Of a stretch of 64,000 nucleotides of DNA, positions 1-8,820 are shown one piece after another (position 1 is the stretch's first letter; every line of letters starts with the position of its first letter). The DNA is taken from positions 540,537-604,536 of the forward strand of contig NZ_VHQI01000002.1 in the NCBI RefSeq assembly GCF_006517625.1, read 5' to 3'. Source of the stretch: Mixta tenebrionis. Lineage in GTDB: Bacteria > Pseudomonadota > Gammaproteobacteria > Enterobacterales > Enterobacteriaceae. The position numbers were made by a program, and so were the translations under genes. The notes under the pieces are model-generated. The model worked only from the letters and a program-made list of their open reading frames with translations. It was not told the origin of the DNA and made no database searches.

Positions 1-256
1 AGCGGCGTACTTTACGGCGCCATATTCGCCGCGGCGTTTGTACAACGCAGTAATAGAACGGCGCCGGGCCTGTCGCACCAGAGAGCAAAAAACAGGGATT
101 TTTTCCACAGCAGGCGCAGACCGATCGCAGGAAAATCGCTGTTTTACGATAGAGGTTATTTTAATGTTAAACATATCTTTAATGGTTACAGGATGATTGT
201 TTTCTGCATGTTGGCCTCTGCTTCAGGAAGGGAATTAAATTTTTAGGGATGATGCT
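1..256. other. Left edge, no assignable gene
   Basis: Frame 1 of the plus strand stays open from the window edge to a TAG at about 244-246, giving 81 codons with a short hydrophobic start (SGVLYGAIFAAAFV) followed by a basic tail. No start codon is visible because the frame runs off the window. It could be the C-terminal end of a membrane protein, or chance. The last 60 bases (about 200-256) resemble the stretch upstream of the peptide gene at 939, so they more likely belong to that duplicated unit. I recognise no family. Confidence 0.3.
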
Positions 257-491
257 ATGTATGTAATCAACAATAAGCAGCAGCGGGTATCTGGCAGTTC
301 TTTAGATGTAAATGTTGTGCTGAATAATGCCATAGAAACAGATGGTAGTTTTTACAGGGCGGGAATAATTCGGTTTTTTTAATCCAACAGTTAAAGCCGT
401 GCCGCCAGTTCAGGTGTTTCCGCAGACTTGTTTCTGGCAGGGGATTTTTCAGGTGGCGCTAAACTATTTGGCTAAGGTAAATTTTAGTTAA
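257..491 (+). pseudogene. Degenerate double-glycine leader peptide gene (frameshifted copy)
   Basis: As written, ATG at 257 opens a 41-codon frame that ends at TAA 380-382. It starts MYVINNKQQRVSGSSLDVN, which aligns with the intact peptide at 939 (MYELNERHKQLVSGGALDVD). An AGGG ribosome site and the bases around it (AGGGATGATGCTATGTA) are also shared. The stop lies directly after a run of seven T (374-380). Removing one T continues the frame through AVPPVQVFPQTC to TAA 489-491, 77 residues in total. That restores the VPP-x-x-x-FP-x-x-C pattern of the intact copy. The cleavage-site pair is Gly-Ser rather than Gly-Gly. It may be a decayed paralogue, a phase-variable gene, or a homopolymer sequencing error. 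Confidence 0.5.
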
Positions 492-938
492 AGCCTGCGA
501 GATTAACAGAATAAACCCGTTATTTATTATTGCTGGAGTACTAAAAGAATAACTTCCCCTTTATAAGCAGGACGTTAATATATCACACCAAATGGTGCGC
601 TGCGGGCCGTATTTTTATATTCAACGCGGTTTTTGAATATGCATCTTTACTTTTTTAGTAGCTGGCAGATTTTCAGCAGGGGATTCTGTTTTATTTACCG
701 TGCCTGCCGCTGGCGCTTATTGCTCGCTGAGCCACAGAGACAGTTGCTGAAGGTAGTTTTATTACCGTGCGGCGCTGGCGGTAAATGTATTTGGTAACAG
801 GCCGGTGCCGTAAATTCGTACTTTTACTATATGGGTAAGTTTAAATTTAATTATATATTTTAATTGCCGCAGGCGAATTATTGCTTGCTTACAGGCCTCC
901 GAATCAGGAGAGAAACGTAATAATTTAAGGATGATATT
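492..938. other. AT-rich spacer with traces of a third peptide-gene copy
   Basis: There is no convincing gene here. Short blocks match the copy at 257-491 in the same order: GTAGCTGGCAG at 658-668 (GTATCTGGCAG at 287-297), GCCACAGAGACAG at 731-743 (GCCATAGAAACAG at 329-341) and GGTAGTTTT at 752-760 (344-352). A 51-residue frame opens at ATG 639 but looks non-coding. I read this as a strongly decayed third copy, by inference from these blocks only. Bases 840-865 are very AT-rich and could hold the promoter of the gene at 939, but I cannot place clear -35 and -10 boxes. Confidence 0.3.
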
Positions 939-1205
939 ATGTACGAACTTAACGAAAGACATAAGCAACTGGTATCTGGTGGAGCTTTGGATGTGGATGC
1001 AGGCTGGAATACTATTACAACTCTGCCAGGAATAATAGATGATGGTTCTTCAGTGGTTGCTGACATTGATCCGGGATTCACATGGCCGTCATGCGGCATT
1101 ATTGTACCGCCGATTGGGCTATTTCCCTATCCGCCATGCTGTTGTAGGCCTGTACCGCCAATTTTCGTCTTCCCGGATTTTCCTTCTGAAGCCGTGCCTT
1201 TATAG
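939..1205 (+). CDS. Small peptide with double-glycine (class II microcin/bacteriocin-type) leader
   Basis: The product is 88 residues. Residues 1-15, MYELNERHKQLVSGG, have the form of the double-glycine leaders that C39-peptidase ABC exporters remove, as in colicin V-type microcins (M-x-x-L...VSGG). Cleavage after Gly15 would release a 73-residue acidic, then strongly proline-rich peptide. Cys52 and the triplet Cys67-69 could form disulfides, and about a third of residues 50-88 are proline. An AAGGATGAT ribosome site lies just upstream of ATG 939, and a strong hairpin terminator follows at 1291-1318. The surrounding DNA is AT-rich and similar to the upstream copy at 257. No exporter (CvaA/CvaB-like) or immunity gene is visible in the window. 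Bacteriocin activity is inference: the leader is clear, while the core is not like known microcins, which tend to be Gly/Ala/Ser-rich. Confidence 0.55.
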   Translation: MYELNERHKQLVSGGALDVDAGWNTITTLPGIIDDGSSVVADIDPGFTWPSCGIIVPPIGLFPYPPCCCRPVPPIFVFPDFPSEAVPL

Positions 1206-1290
1206 CAGTAAGGCTAATTTAGAGATTTAATTAAATTCTGCAAAATTTACTTTGTAAAATTATTATCCGTTATTGTGCTTTAATAAAAAA

Positions 1291-1318
1291 AGCCCCCTTT
1301 ATAACAGGGGGGCTTTTT
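1291..1318. terminator. Strong bidirectional terminator
   Basis: The hairpin AGCCCCC (1291-1297) pairs with GGGGGCT (1308-1314). It is flanked by an A-run on the left and a T-run on the right, so it can stop transcription in both directions. It ends the peptide gene at 939, and on the minus strand it would also end anything read leftward from the panD side. Confidence 0.8.
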
Positions 1319-1689
1319 CATCTTTTTCGGTTTAGCTGCTGGCGGAGTTTAAAAACCAGCGGCTGTTCCTTAACTTCCGCCTGTCGCTTACTACCTGATG
1401 GCGTAGCTATTTTCGACAGCGGATTAGATGTTCTTTTTTCGCCATTAACCGTTTCAGCCAGGTGCTGAGCCAGGCTGTACAGCGCGCCGGTAAGCTCAGC
1501 GAAGCGTAAACGATGTGCATGCCCGCCGGGCAGCATGAGCAAAGGGGGCGTTAGCTATACCGGTTGGCTTTAATCCGTGCGATATCCACAGCGGATCCGT
1601 CAAATGGCCCATCATTTCAGCAGGATATTTGTACCAATGATTTCCGGCCCAGGCGATCCGGGATGGCGGCGGCAGACGGGGCGAAGAGA
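1319..1689. other. Region downstream of panD with no recognised gene
   Basis: Two overlapping minus-strand frames occur. One of 74 codons ends at 1318, right next to the bidirectional terminator (start TTG 1542 or ATG 1536). The other, at 1496-1732, contains panD's terminator and so is unlikely to be a gene. The first lacks a ribosome site, and I recognise no family. The pair could be remnants of one frameshifted gene. E. coli carries the Rpn-family gene rpnC (yadD) between panD and panC; I see no convincing similarity to it here, and panC and panD are directly adjacent. Confidence 0.3.
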
Positions 1690-1691
1690 AA

Positions 1692-1717
1692 AAAACGGCG
1701 GGATGAAACACCCCGCC
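1692..1717 (-). terminator. panD terminator
   Basis: On the minus strand, the stop codon of panD (1725-1727) is followed by a hairpin of CGGCGGGG and CCCGCCG with a short loop, and then a T-run (the A-run at 1686-1692 on the plus strand). This is a typical intrinsic terminator closing the panB-panC-panD group. Confidence 0.7.
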
Positions 1718-1724
1718 GCGATAG

Positions 1725-2105
1725 TCAGGCAACCTGAACCGGCACGGCTTTCGCCAGACGTTTCATTTCGTTGTCGCCCTCAAAGTAGGCGACTTTCGGC
1801 TGCCACTGGCGCGCCTCTTCGTCAGGCATTTTTACGTAAGAGCAGATAATCAAAATATCGCCTGCGCAGGCGCAGCGGGCGGCGGCGCCGTTCACAGAAA
1901 TAATTTTCGACCCGCGCTCCGCCGCTATGGCGTAGGTGGAAAAGCGCTGGCCGTTAGTGACGTTATAGATATCGATCGCCTCGTACTGAAGAATTCCGGA
2001 GGCGTCGAGAAAGTCCTGATCGATGGCACAGGAGCCTTCGTAGTGCAAGTCAGCCTGAGTAACCTTCACCCGGTGCAGCTTGCCTTGCAGCATGGTGCGT
2101 ACCAT
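1725..2105 (-). CDS. panD: Aspartate 1-decarboxylase
   Basis: PanD is a pyruvoyl enzyme that decarboxylates L-aspartate to beta-alanine, which PanC then joins to pantoate on the way to pantothenate and coenzyme A. The product is 126 residues, the usual length, starting [17 protein letters not shown]. The self-cleavage site Gly24-Ser25 is present in YEGSC, so a pyruvoyl group can form at Ser25. An upstream in-frame ATG would add nine residues, but the 126-residue start matches the family. It lies 66 bases downstream of panC on the same strand, separated by no other gene, and ends at a clear hairpin. Confidence 0.97.
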   Translation of the reverse strand: MVRTMLQGKLHRVKVTQADLHYEGSCAIDQDFLDASGILQYEAIDIYNVTNGQRFSTYAIAAERGSKIISVNGAAARCACAGDILIICSYVKMPDEEARQWQPKVAYFEGDNEMKRLAKAVPVQVA

Positions 2106-2171
2106 ATCTTTATTACCTTGTTCTGCAACCAATTGAAAAACGGACGGCGCTATAGCTATCGCCGTCGCTTG

Positions 2172-3026
2172 TTACTGCGTTAAATCCACCGTCTGATTAT
2201 CGATCAGACGAGCCTTGCCCAGCCAGGCCGCCATCAGGATAACCGCGCGTTTGCTCTCTACGTTCAGCGGCAGCAGCGTCTGCGCATCGCAGATCGCCAG
2301 GCCGTCGGGACGTAGCCCCTTATCGCGCAGCGCCTGTTCCGCGCTGTCGATAATCTCCTCTACGTGGCGCTCGCCGTTAGCCAGCTTTTGCGCCATCTCG
2401 CGCATTACCTGGCTTAACGCCGGGGCCAGTTTGCGTTCGTCGGCGGTGAGATAGCCGTTACGCGAGCTGAGCGCCAGGCCATCCTTCGCCCGTACCGTCG
2501 GCACGCCGATGATATCGATATCGTAGCCCATATCCGCCACCATTTTGCGGATCAGCGCCAGCTGCTGATAATCCTTTTCGCCAAAGCAGGCGAGATCGGG
2601 CTGCACCAGGTTAAACAGCTTGCTGACGATGGTGGCGACGCCGCGAAAGTGGCCGGGACGGCTGGCGCCCTCCAGCAGGCTGGAAAGGCCGGGTACTTCG
2701 ACAAAGGTCTGGCTGTCCAGCCCCTGGGGATAAACATCAGCCGGGGCAGGCGCGAACACCATATCAACGCCGCGACGGTTCAGCTTTTCGCAATCCTCCT
2801 GCAGCGTGCGCGGATAGCGCGCCAGATCGTCAGCGCGATCGAACTGCATCGGGTTGACGAAGATGCTGACGACAACGATATCGGCGCGCTCGCGCGCTTC
2901 ATCCACCAGCGTCATATGGCCTTCATGCAGATTGCCCATGGTTGGCACCAGCGCGATACGTTTACCTTCCTGCCGCCAGCGTCGGATTTCCCGGCGCAGC
3001 AGCGGCAGCGTTTCGATAATCAACAC
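2172..3026 (-). CDS. panC: Pantothenate synthetase (pantoate--beta-alanine ligase)
   Basis: PanC condenses pantoate with beta-alanine using ATP, via a pantoyl-adenylate, in the cytoplasm. The 284-residue protein has the expected length. Near the N-terminus are [11 protein letters not shown], with the nucleotide-binding HxGH (His34-Gly-His37), and then FVNPMQF. Later GEKDYQQL and the ALSSRNGYL loop of the family are intact. It lies 14 bases after panB and before panD, so beta-alanine supply (PanD), pantoate supply (PanB, with PanE elsewhere) and ligation are encoded together. Confidence 0.98.
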   Translation of the reverse strand: MLIIETLPLLRREIRRWRQEGKRIALVPTMGNLHEGHMTLVDEARERADIVVVSIFVNPMQFDRADDLARYPRTLQEDCEKLNRRGVDMVFAPAPADVYPQGLDSQTFVEVPGLSSLLEGASRPGHFRGVATIVSKLFNLVQPDLACFGEKDYQQLALIRKMVADMGYDIDIIGVPTVRAKDGLALSSRNGYLTADERKLAPALSQVMREMAQKLANGERHVEEIIDSAEQALRDKGLRPDGLAICDAQTLLPLNVESKRAVILMAAWLGKARLIDNQTVDLTQ

Positions 3027-3040
3027 GAAGTTTCTCCTGT

Positions 3041-3835
3041 TTACTGAAAACTGTGTTCCGCCGCGGGATAGCTGGCGTTTTCCACTTCCTGCGCATACTG
3101 GCGCACCGCGGCGCGGATATCGCCCGCTTCGGCCAGGAAGTTTTTGGCGAATTTAGGAATATGTCCGCCGGTAATGCCGAAGGCGTCATGCATCACCAGG
3201 ATCTGGCCGTCGGTAACGTTGCCTGCGCCGATGCCGATGGTCGGAATAGCCAGCGCTTCGGTAACGCGCTGCGCCAGCGCTACCGGCACGCACTCCAGCA
3301 CCATCAGCTGCGCCCCCGCCGCCTCCAGCGCCAGCGCGTCGCTCAGCAGGCGTTCCGCCGCCTCTTCATCGCGCCCCTGGACTTTATAACCGCCGAAAAT
3401 ATTAACCGACTGCGGCGTCAGGCCAAGATGCCCGCATACCGGCACCGCGCGCTCCGTCAGCATCTCTACGCTTTCCGCCAGCCAGGCGCCGCCCTCCAGC
3501 TTTACCATATTGGCCCCGGCGCGCATCAGGCGGCCCGCGCTTTCGCAGGCCTGTTGCGGCGTGGCGTAGCTCATAAACGGCAGGTCGGCGAGCAGCAGAC
3601 AGTGCGGCGCGCCGCGGCGTACCGCCGCCGTATGATAGGCGATATCTTCTACCGTCACCGGCAGCGTGGAGTCGTGTCCCTGCACCGTCATACCCAGCGA
3701 ATCGCCTACCAGCATTACCTGGATGCCCTCATCGGCGAACAGCCGGGCGAAGCTGAAATCATAGGCGGTGATGGAGGCAAATTTTCTGCCCGTCTGTTTC
3801 CACTGGCGCAGGTGGGAAAGGGTGGTAGGTTTCAT
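3041..3835 (-). CDS. panB: 3-methyl-2-oxobutanoate hydroxymethyltransferase
   Basis: PanB transfers a hydroxymethyl group from 5,10-methylene-tetrahydrofolate to alpha-ketoisovalerate to make ketopantoate, the first committed step of pantothenate synthesis. The protein is 264 residues, full length. The metal-binding acids fall at the canonical places: Asp45 (VGDSLG), Asp84 (LADLPF) and Glu114 (VKLEGG). The start ATG at 3835 gives the standard [10 protein letters not shown] beginning. It is the first gene of the panBCD group. In E. coli a fimbrial cluster separates panB from folK; here folK ends only 100 bases upstream. Confidence 0.98.
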   Translation of the reverse strand: MKPTTLSHLRQWKQTGRKFASITAYDFSFARLFADEGIQVMLVGDSLGMTVQGHDSTLPVTVEDIAYHTAAVRRGAPHCLLLADLPFMSYATPQQACESAGRLMRAGANMVKLEGGAWLAESVEMLTERAVPVCGHLGLTPQSVNIFGGYKVQGRDEEAAERLLSDALALEAAGAQLMVLECVPVALAQRVTEALAIPTIGIGAGNVTDGQILVMHDAFGITGGHIPKFAKNFLAEAGDIRAAVRQYAQEVENASYPAAEHSFQ

Positions 3836-3935
3836 GACAACCTCGCTCTCTACGTTGATGGCGCAGTGTAATGGATCGCAGCAAGAGAGGAAATCTCTTA
3901 TAGCGGCAGGGCGGGGGCGGAAAGCGACGAGACCT

Positions 3936-4439
3936 CTACCAGGGGAGAATGGCGGTGCAGTCCAGCTGGCGGGCGATAGCGGCCAGCGCGCGTCCGTCCG
4001 GCAGGCGCGCCTGCGGCGCGATTTCCAGCAGCGGCACCAGCATAAAGGCGCGATTGAGCATATCGTAGTGGGGCACCGTCAGGCGCGGCGTGCGCAGCTC
4101 GCGATCGTCAAACAGCATAATATCGAGATCGAGCGTGCGCGGCCCCCAGCGCTCCGCTTTACGCACCCGACCCTGTTCCAGCTCAATGCGCTGGGTATGA
4201 TCGAGCAACGCCTCCGGCGACAGCCGGGTATCCAGCGCCACGGCGGCGTTCAGATAGTCTGGCTGATCGGGCGGGCCATAGGGCGGCGTACGGTAAAAAG
4301 AGGAAACCGCCGCCCGCCGCGTTTGCGGAATGGCGGCGAGCGCATCAAGCGCGCTGCGCACCTGCTGCAGCGGATCGGCCAGGTTGCTGCCTAAGGCGAG
4401 GTAAACCCGGCTCGTGCGGGTGTTTGCCAGCCCGCTCAT
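3936..4439 (-). CDS. folK: 6-hydroxymethyl-7,8-dihydropterin pyrophosphokinase
   Basis: FolK transfers pyrophosphate from ATP to hydroxymethyl-dihydropterin, the step before dihydropteroate synthase in folate synthesis. I chose ATG 4439, which overlaps the pcnB stop as ATGA and gives 167 residues. The frame continues upstream only because it overlaps pcnB. LALGSNL near the N-terminus, the magnesium-binding RTLDLDI (Asp104, Asp106) and [16 protein letters not shown] are family motifs. Translation is probably coupled to pcnB, as in E. coli. Confidence 0.96.
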   Translation of the reverse strand: MSGLANTRTSRVYLALGSNLADPLQQVRSALDALAAIPQTRRAAVSSFYRTPPYGPPDQPDYLNAAVALDTRLSPEALLDHTQRIELEQGRVRKAERWGPRTLDLDIMLFDDRELRTPRLTVPHYDMLNRAFMLVPLLEIAPQARLPDGRALAAIARQLDCTAILPW

Positions 4440-5842
4440 GCGTTGCTGCTGTTCTCGCGGCGCGGCGCGGCAGGGCGCTTGCGCGGACGACGGGGACGGC
4501 GGCGCGGCGCCGGATCGTCGCCGAGGGTTTTTAACATATGGTTCTGCTGCGGCGGCGCGGCGGCCTGAAATTCGCCCCACCAGTGCGCCAGACGCTGTAG
4601 CTCCGGGTTATTCTCCACTTCGGCACGCAGCGCCAGCAGATCGTAGGCGGCGCGGAATTTAGGATGTTCCATCAGCTTAAGCGCCCGCTTGCCGTGGCGA
4701 CGCGACATGCGCAGCTGCAGCTGCCAGATATCGCGCACCAGCGTGGTGATGCGCTTGGGAATCGCCAGCGAGCGACAGGCTTCGTCCAGTACGTCATTCA
4801 TCGCCAGCGCAAAGGCGTCGTAATAAACCAGCCCGCTCTCCTGAGCGATGCGCTGCGCGGTTTCCAGCTGCGGATACCAGAACATCGCGGCAAACAGAAA
4901 GGCGGGATTAACCCGCATCTGGTTGTGCAGGCGCGTATCGGTATTTTTCAATACCTGCTCAATCATGCGCTCCATCAGACTGTCGCCGCGTTCGGTAAAG
5001 GCGCGGCTGATTACCGGGAACAGCGGCTGGAACAGCTGATATTCGCGCAGCAGCTGGTAGGTGCGGAAACCATAGCCCGCCTGCAGCAGCTTTAACGCCT
5101 CCTCAAACAGGCGCGCCGGCGGGACATCGTTCAGCAGGGTGGCGAGGCGCGGGATCGGCTCGGCGGTGGTTTCCGCGATACGCATTTCCAGCTTGGCGGC
5201 AAAGCGCACCACGCGCAGCATCCTGACCGGATCCTCTCGGTAGCGCGTTTCCGGATCGCCAATCAGGCGAATAATGCCCTGCTGCAAATCCTGCAGGCCG
5301 CCCACATAATCGCGCACGGTAAAATCGGCCACGCTGTAGTAAAGGCTATTGATGGTGAGATCGCGGCGCTGGGCGTCATCTTCGATGGTGCCGAAAATGT
5401 TGTCGCGCAGCAGCATGCCGTTCTGGCCGCGCTGGGCGTTATCATCTTCCTCCGCCTGGTGGTGCCCGCGGAAGGTGGCGACTTCAATCACTTCCGGGCC
5501 AAACATCACGTGGGCGAGGCGGAAACGACGCCCAACCAGCCGGCAGTTACGGAACAGCTTGCGCATCTGCTCCGGCGTGGCGTTGGTGGTCACATCAAAA
5601 TCTTTCGGCGCTTTACCCAGCAGCAGGTCACGAACACCGCCGCCCACCAGATAAGCTTCATAGCCCGCTTTGTTCAGGCGATAAAGAACTTTCAGGGCGT
5701 TTTCGCTAATGTCTTTGCGCGAGATGTTATGACTTTCACGAGGGACGACGGTCATCTGCGGTTCGTCTTCCTCTACCTCTGCCGGCGTCGCATCTTCACG
5801 ACTCAGGACCTTACGGCAAAAATTAGCTACTCGGGTAAAAAT
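4436..5842 (-). CDS. pcnB: Poly(A) polymerase I, ATT start codon
   Basis: PcnB adds poly(A) tails to RNA 3' ends, marking them for decay, and controls plasmid copy number through antisense RNA turnover. An ATG at 5755 would give 439 residues. The conserved N-terminus [16 protein letters not shown] is encoded in frame upstream, beginning with ATT at 5842-5840 behind an AGGTG ribosome site. E. coli pcnB is known to start at AUU, so I take the 468-residue form. [12 protein letters not shown] and the catalytic DFD (Asp81, Asp83) belong to the nucleotidyltransferase superfamily. The C-terminus is a basic Arg/Pro/Lys-rich tail. It overlaps folK by four bases. Confidence 0.95.
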   Translation of the reverse strand: MFTRVANFCRKVLSREDATPAEVEEDEPQMTVVPRESHNISRKDISENALKVLYRLNKAGYEAYLVGGGVRDLLLGKAPKDFDVTTNATPEQMRKLFRNCRLVGRRFRLAHVMFGPEVIEVATFRGHHQAEEDDNAQRGQNGMLLRDNIFGTIEDDAQRRDLTINSLYYSVADFTVRDYVGGLQDLQQGIIRLIGDPETRYREDPVRMLRVVRFAAKLEMRIAETTAEPIPRLATLLNDVPPARLFEEALKLLQAGYGFRTYQLLREYQLFQPLFPVISRAFTERGDSLMERMIEQVLKNTDTRLHNQMRVNPAFLFAAMFWYPQLETAQRIAQESGLVYYDAFALAMNDVLDEACRSLAIPKRITTLVRDIWQLQLRMSRRHGKRALKLMEHPKFRAAYDLLALRAEVENNPELQRLAHWWGEFQAAAPPQQNHMLKTLGDDPAPRRRPRRPRKRPAAPRRENSSNA

Positions 5843-5879
5843 GGGACACCTCGATAATGACGAAAATTCGGTGGTAAAA

Positions 5880-6812
5880 TCAGCGGCTAATCATAGCCTG
5901 TTGCGCGCCGTTTGAGAATGGTGTTGTCGCTTCAACGGCGGGTAATGCGTTATTGCGCGGTATTTTCGCTAAATTCCACCGGGCAACGGCCTGCGTAAGC
6001 AGCTGCGCGGTAGTGATATCCTGCCACGCCTGCGGGACATCCTGCCCCAGAAAACGCAGCGCGTCGATCAGCACCGGACGCGGATCGCCAACGGGCAGCC
6101 GCGGCGCACGATTCTGTTTCGACAGTTTATTGCCGTCGTGGTTAAGCGCCAGCGGCAGATGCAGCCAGGTGGGCTCCTGCCAGCCAAGCTGCCGGTACAG
6201 GGCGATTTGCCGTACCGTCGGCGCGATTAAATCGGCGCCGCGCACGATTTCCGTAACGCCCTGAAAATGATCGTCCACCACCACCGCCAGATTATAGGCG
6301 AACAGCCCATCACGGCGATGAATAATAAAATCCTCTTCCGCCAGCGCGGCGTCAACCTGAACCTCGCCGCGCAGCAGATCGTGAAACTGATAAACCGGCT
6401 GATGCTGACGCAGGCGTAGCGCGGCCTGCTGCGGCCCCCGTTGGCGATCGCGGCAGTAGCCGTCATAGAAACCGCCGATCTGCTGAATACGGCTGCGTGT
6501 GCAGGTGCAGTAGTAGCTCTGGCGATGCTGACGCAGCCAGGCCAGCGCCTCGCGGTAGGCCTCGTGCCGCTGCGACTGCCAGAGCACCTCGCCGTCCCAG
6601 TGCAGGCCGTAGTGTTCCAGCTGCTGCAGAATAGTTGAGGCGGCGCCGGGCGCCTCGCGCGGCGGATCGATATCTTCAATGCGTACCAGCCAGCGTCCGC
6701 CCTGGGCGCGGGCGTGCAGCCAGCTGCCAAGCGCGGCAATCAGCGAGCCAAAATGGAGTTCACCGGAAGGAGAGGGAGCAAAGCGACCGATACAGGGAGT
6801 AGACGTTGCCAT
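5880..6812 (-). CDS. gluQ: Glutamyl-Q tRNA(Asp) synthetase
   Basis: GluQ attaches glutamate to the queuosine at the anticodon wobble position of tRNA(Asp). It resembles the catalytic half of glutamyl-tRNA synthetase without the anticodon-binding domain. Starting at ATG 6812 gives 310 residues; the frame extends upstream, but the family begins near [16 protein letters not shown], which includes the HIGH-like element. Cys102, Cys104, Tyr116 and Cys120 form the zinc site (CTC...GYC), and [10 protein letters not shown] is the KMSKS-like loop. It lies 62 bases downstream of dksA on the same strand, as in E. coli. Confidence 0.96.
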   Translation of the reverse strand: MATSTPCIGRFAPSPSGELHFGSLIAALGSWLHARAQGGRWLVRIEDIDPPREAPGAASTILQQLEHYGLHWDGEVLWQSQRHEAYREALAWLRQHRQSYYCTCTRSRIQQIGGFYDGYCRDRQRGPQQAALRLRQHQPVYQFHDLLRGEVQVDAALAEEDFIIHRRDGLFAYNLAVVVDDHFQGVTEIVRGADLIAPTVRQIALYRQLGWQEPTWLHLPLALNHDGNKLSKQNRAPRLPVGDPRPVLIDALRFLGQDVPQAWQDITTAQLLTQAVARWNLAKIPRNNALPAVEATTPFSNGAQQAMISR

Positions 6813-6874
6813 AGTTATGTAACTGCAGCGTGAGGAGTATGCTTTCCCGCCCACGCTGCATGATTCACATGCCG

Positions 6875-7330
6875 TTAACCGGCCATCTGTTTTTCGCGGA
6901 TTTCTGCCAGCGTTTTACAGTCGATACAGAGATCGGCGGTAGGACGCGCTTCAAGACGGCGAATACCGATTTCAACGCCACAGGATTCACAGTAGCCGAA
7001 ATCGTCATCCTCCACTTTTTTCAATGTTTTTTCGATCTTTTTGATCAGTTTACGTTCGCGGTCGCGGTTGCGCAGTTCGAGGCTGAACTCTTCTTCCTGA
7101 GCGGCGCGATCGACCGGATCGGGGAAGTTGGCAGCTTCGTCCTGCATGTGTGATACCGTACGATCGACTTCATCCCTGAGTTGATTGCGCCACGCTTCAA
7201 GTATCTTCCTGAAGTGCGCCAGCTGGGCTTCGTTCATATACTCTTCGCCCGGTTTCTCCTGGTACGGCTCCACCCCAGCGATGGCGAGAATACTCAGGGA
7301 CGATGTTTTACGGTTTTGCCCTTCTTGCAT
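6875..7330 (-). CDS. dksA: RNA polymerase-binding transcription factor DksA
   Basis: DksA enters the secondary channel of RNA polymerase and, with ppGpp, carries the stringent response: it represses rRNA promoters and activates amino-acid promoters. The product from ATG 7330 is 151 residues, the same as E. coli. The coiled-coil tip has Asp71, Asp74 and Ala76 (DPVDRAA), and the zinc finger is Cys114, Cys117, Cys135 and Cys138. An ATG-less extension upstream (TTG 7351) is disregarded. It probably forms an operon with gluQ. Confidence 0.98.
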   Translation of the reverse strand: MQEGQNRKTSSLSILAIAGVEPYQEKPGEEYMNEAQLAHFRKILEAWRNQLRDEVDRTVSHMQDEAANFPDPVDRAAQEEEFSLELRNRDRERKLIKKIEKTLKKVEDDDFGYCESCGVEIGIRRLEARPTADLCIDCKTLAEIREKQMAG

Positions 7331-7509
7331 GTTGTTTCTCCTGGATAACACGCACTATCGATCCCCAGTGGGGAAAAAAACAGGCCGCTATAAATAACAG
7401 AAGCGGTTAAGGTTGGCAATTATTCCTGAACACGCCTTGACAAGCCTGTGAGGAACAGCGTATTTAGCGCGGCACGACTTTTTATGGTCCGGCAGGCCCG
7501 CATTAAATA

Positions 7510-8214
7510 TCACAGCGTCAGTTTTAGCCGCTGATTCAGCCACATGCCCGTCGGAGATATCTCAGCCCGGTAGCAGAGTATCTCCACTCCGCTCTGTTGC
7601 GCCTGCGCCAGTTGTTCTGCATAGCGCGCATCAATGTGACGCGCGGGGGAAACCTCCTCAATCCCCGAGTGCAGGACAGTAAATAACATAACCGCGCGTT
7701 CGCCCCGTTGGGCGATTAAGGCCAGCTCACGCAGGTGTTTTTGGCCTCGCACGGTCACCGCATCCGGGAAGTACCCCTTGCCCTGCTGCAACAGCGTCAC
7801 GGATTTCACTTCAATATAGCACTCCGGTTTGTTATGTGCCTGAAGCAGAAAATCGATACGGCTGCGTTCTGCGCCGTATTTCACCTCGGCGCGCAGGTGG
7901 GGGTAGTCCGATAATTCCGCAATACGCCCCTCCGTCAGCGCCTCACGTACCAGCTGATTGGCGCGCAGAGTATTGACGCAAATCATATGACCCTGCTGCG
8001 TCTCAGTCAGTTCCCAGCTGTTGGGATATTTCCGCGTCAGGCTGTCTGACGTGGAGAACCAGACGGTATCGCCGGGCGTGGCGCAGCCGGTCATCGCACC
8101 GGTATTGGCGCAGTGTAGCGTTAAGGTTTCGCCTTCGGGTGTGATCACATCGGCAAGAAAACGTTTATAACGCTGAATCAGACGCGCCGGACGCAGCGCG
8201 GGTTGAAAAATCAT
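7510..8214 (-). CDS. sfsA: Sugar fermentation stimulation protein SfsA (nuclease-like DNA-binding protein)
   Basis: SfsA was found in E. coli as a factor that, when overproduced, stimulates maltose use with CRP*; it binds DNA. Its fold contains a restriction-nuclease-like core. From ATG 8214 it has 234 residues, like E. coli. [34 protein letters not shown] and [10 protein letters not shown] are conserved; the last has the E-x-K pattern of PD-(D/E)XK enzymes. The start overlaps the thpR stop as ATGA, so the two are probably translated together. The biological substrate is not established. Confidence 0.95.
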   Translation of the reverse strand: MIFQPALRPARLIQRYKRFLADVITPEGETLTLHCANTGAMTGCATPGDTVWFSTSDSLTRKYPNSWELTETQQGHMICVNTLRANQLVREALTEGRIAELSDYPHLRAEVKYGAERSRIDFLLQAHNKPECYIEVKSVTLLQQGKGYFPDAVTVRGQKHLRELALIAQRGERAVMLFTVLHSGIEEVSPARHIDARYAEQLAQAQQSGVEILCYRAEISPTGMWLNQRLKLTL

Positions 8215-8744
8215 GGCATCTCCTGCAGCGGCCAGCTTTGCAGGCAGCGATAGCGGGTGCGTCCCTGGCTGAAAAGCGACTGATAAAGGGAAAAATGATC
8301 GACGCGGAACTGCCAGTGGAAGTTGCGCGGCGGCAGGGCAACCGGACGGGTGGCGTTGCGCAGCAGCGTGATATGAGGATGAAACGGCTGCGGGCTTTGA
8401 TGGCAGCCGCTGCGCGCCGCCTGCGCGCGCAGCATCTCCGCCAGCTGCAGCAGTCCGCGCGGCGCCTGGCGACAGCCAAGCCATACCACGCCGGGGCGCG
8501 GCCAGTGTCCCGCATCATCCAGATCGAGGGTAAAGGCGCGCTGTTGAATGCGTCCCGCCAGCCGCTGCAGCCCCTGCGCCTTCTCGTCGCTCACTTCGCC
8601 AAGAAAGGCCAGCGTTAGATGCAGGTTGGCGGCGGCGACAGGGCGCCCCGCCTCTTCAGGAAACTGCTGCGCGCGCCAGCGCACCAGCTGCTCTGGTAGA
8701 GGCTCAGGTAATCCGATGGCGAAAAAGAGGCGACGTGCGCTCAT
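8211..8744 (-). CDS. thpR: RNA 2',3'-cyclic phosphodiesterase
   Basis: ThpR (LigT) belongs to the 2H phosphoesterase family. It opens 2',3'-cyclic phosphates and can ligate tRNA halves through 2'-5' bonds in vitro. From ATG 8744 it has 177 residues, which fits the family. Both catalytic HxTx motifs are present: HLTL (in [10 protein letters not shown]) and HITL (in PHITLLRN). It is divergent from hrpB, with about 75 bases between the start codons for both promoters, and its stop overlaps sfsA. Confidence 0.95.
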   Translation of the reverse strand: MSARRLFFAIGLPEPLPEQLVRWRAQQFPEEAGRPVAAANLHLTLAFLGEVSDEKAQGLQRLAGRIQQRAFTLDLDDAGHWPRPGVVWLGCRQAPRGLLQLAEMLRAQAARSGCHQSPQPFHPHITLLRNATRPVALPPRNFHWQFRVDHFSLYQSLFSQGRTRYRCLQSWPLQEMP

Positions 8745-8820
8745 AACACTCTCCGGTAAACAAGACAGAGGAATGCTACAATGCGCACCATCATAAGACC
8801 AATGCTGGACGGAGTTTCGT

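Noticed and set aside
762-1099. Minus-strand frames opposite the double-glycine peptide gene
   Set aside because: The plus-strand frame has a leader motif, a ribosome site and a paralogue; the minus-strand frames have none of these.
1496-1732. 78-codon minus-strand frame downstream of panD
   Set aside because: It contains the panD terminator hairpin and part of the panD stop region, lacks a ribosome site and has no recognisable family.
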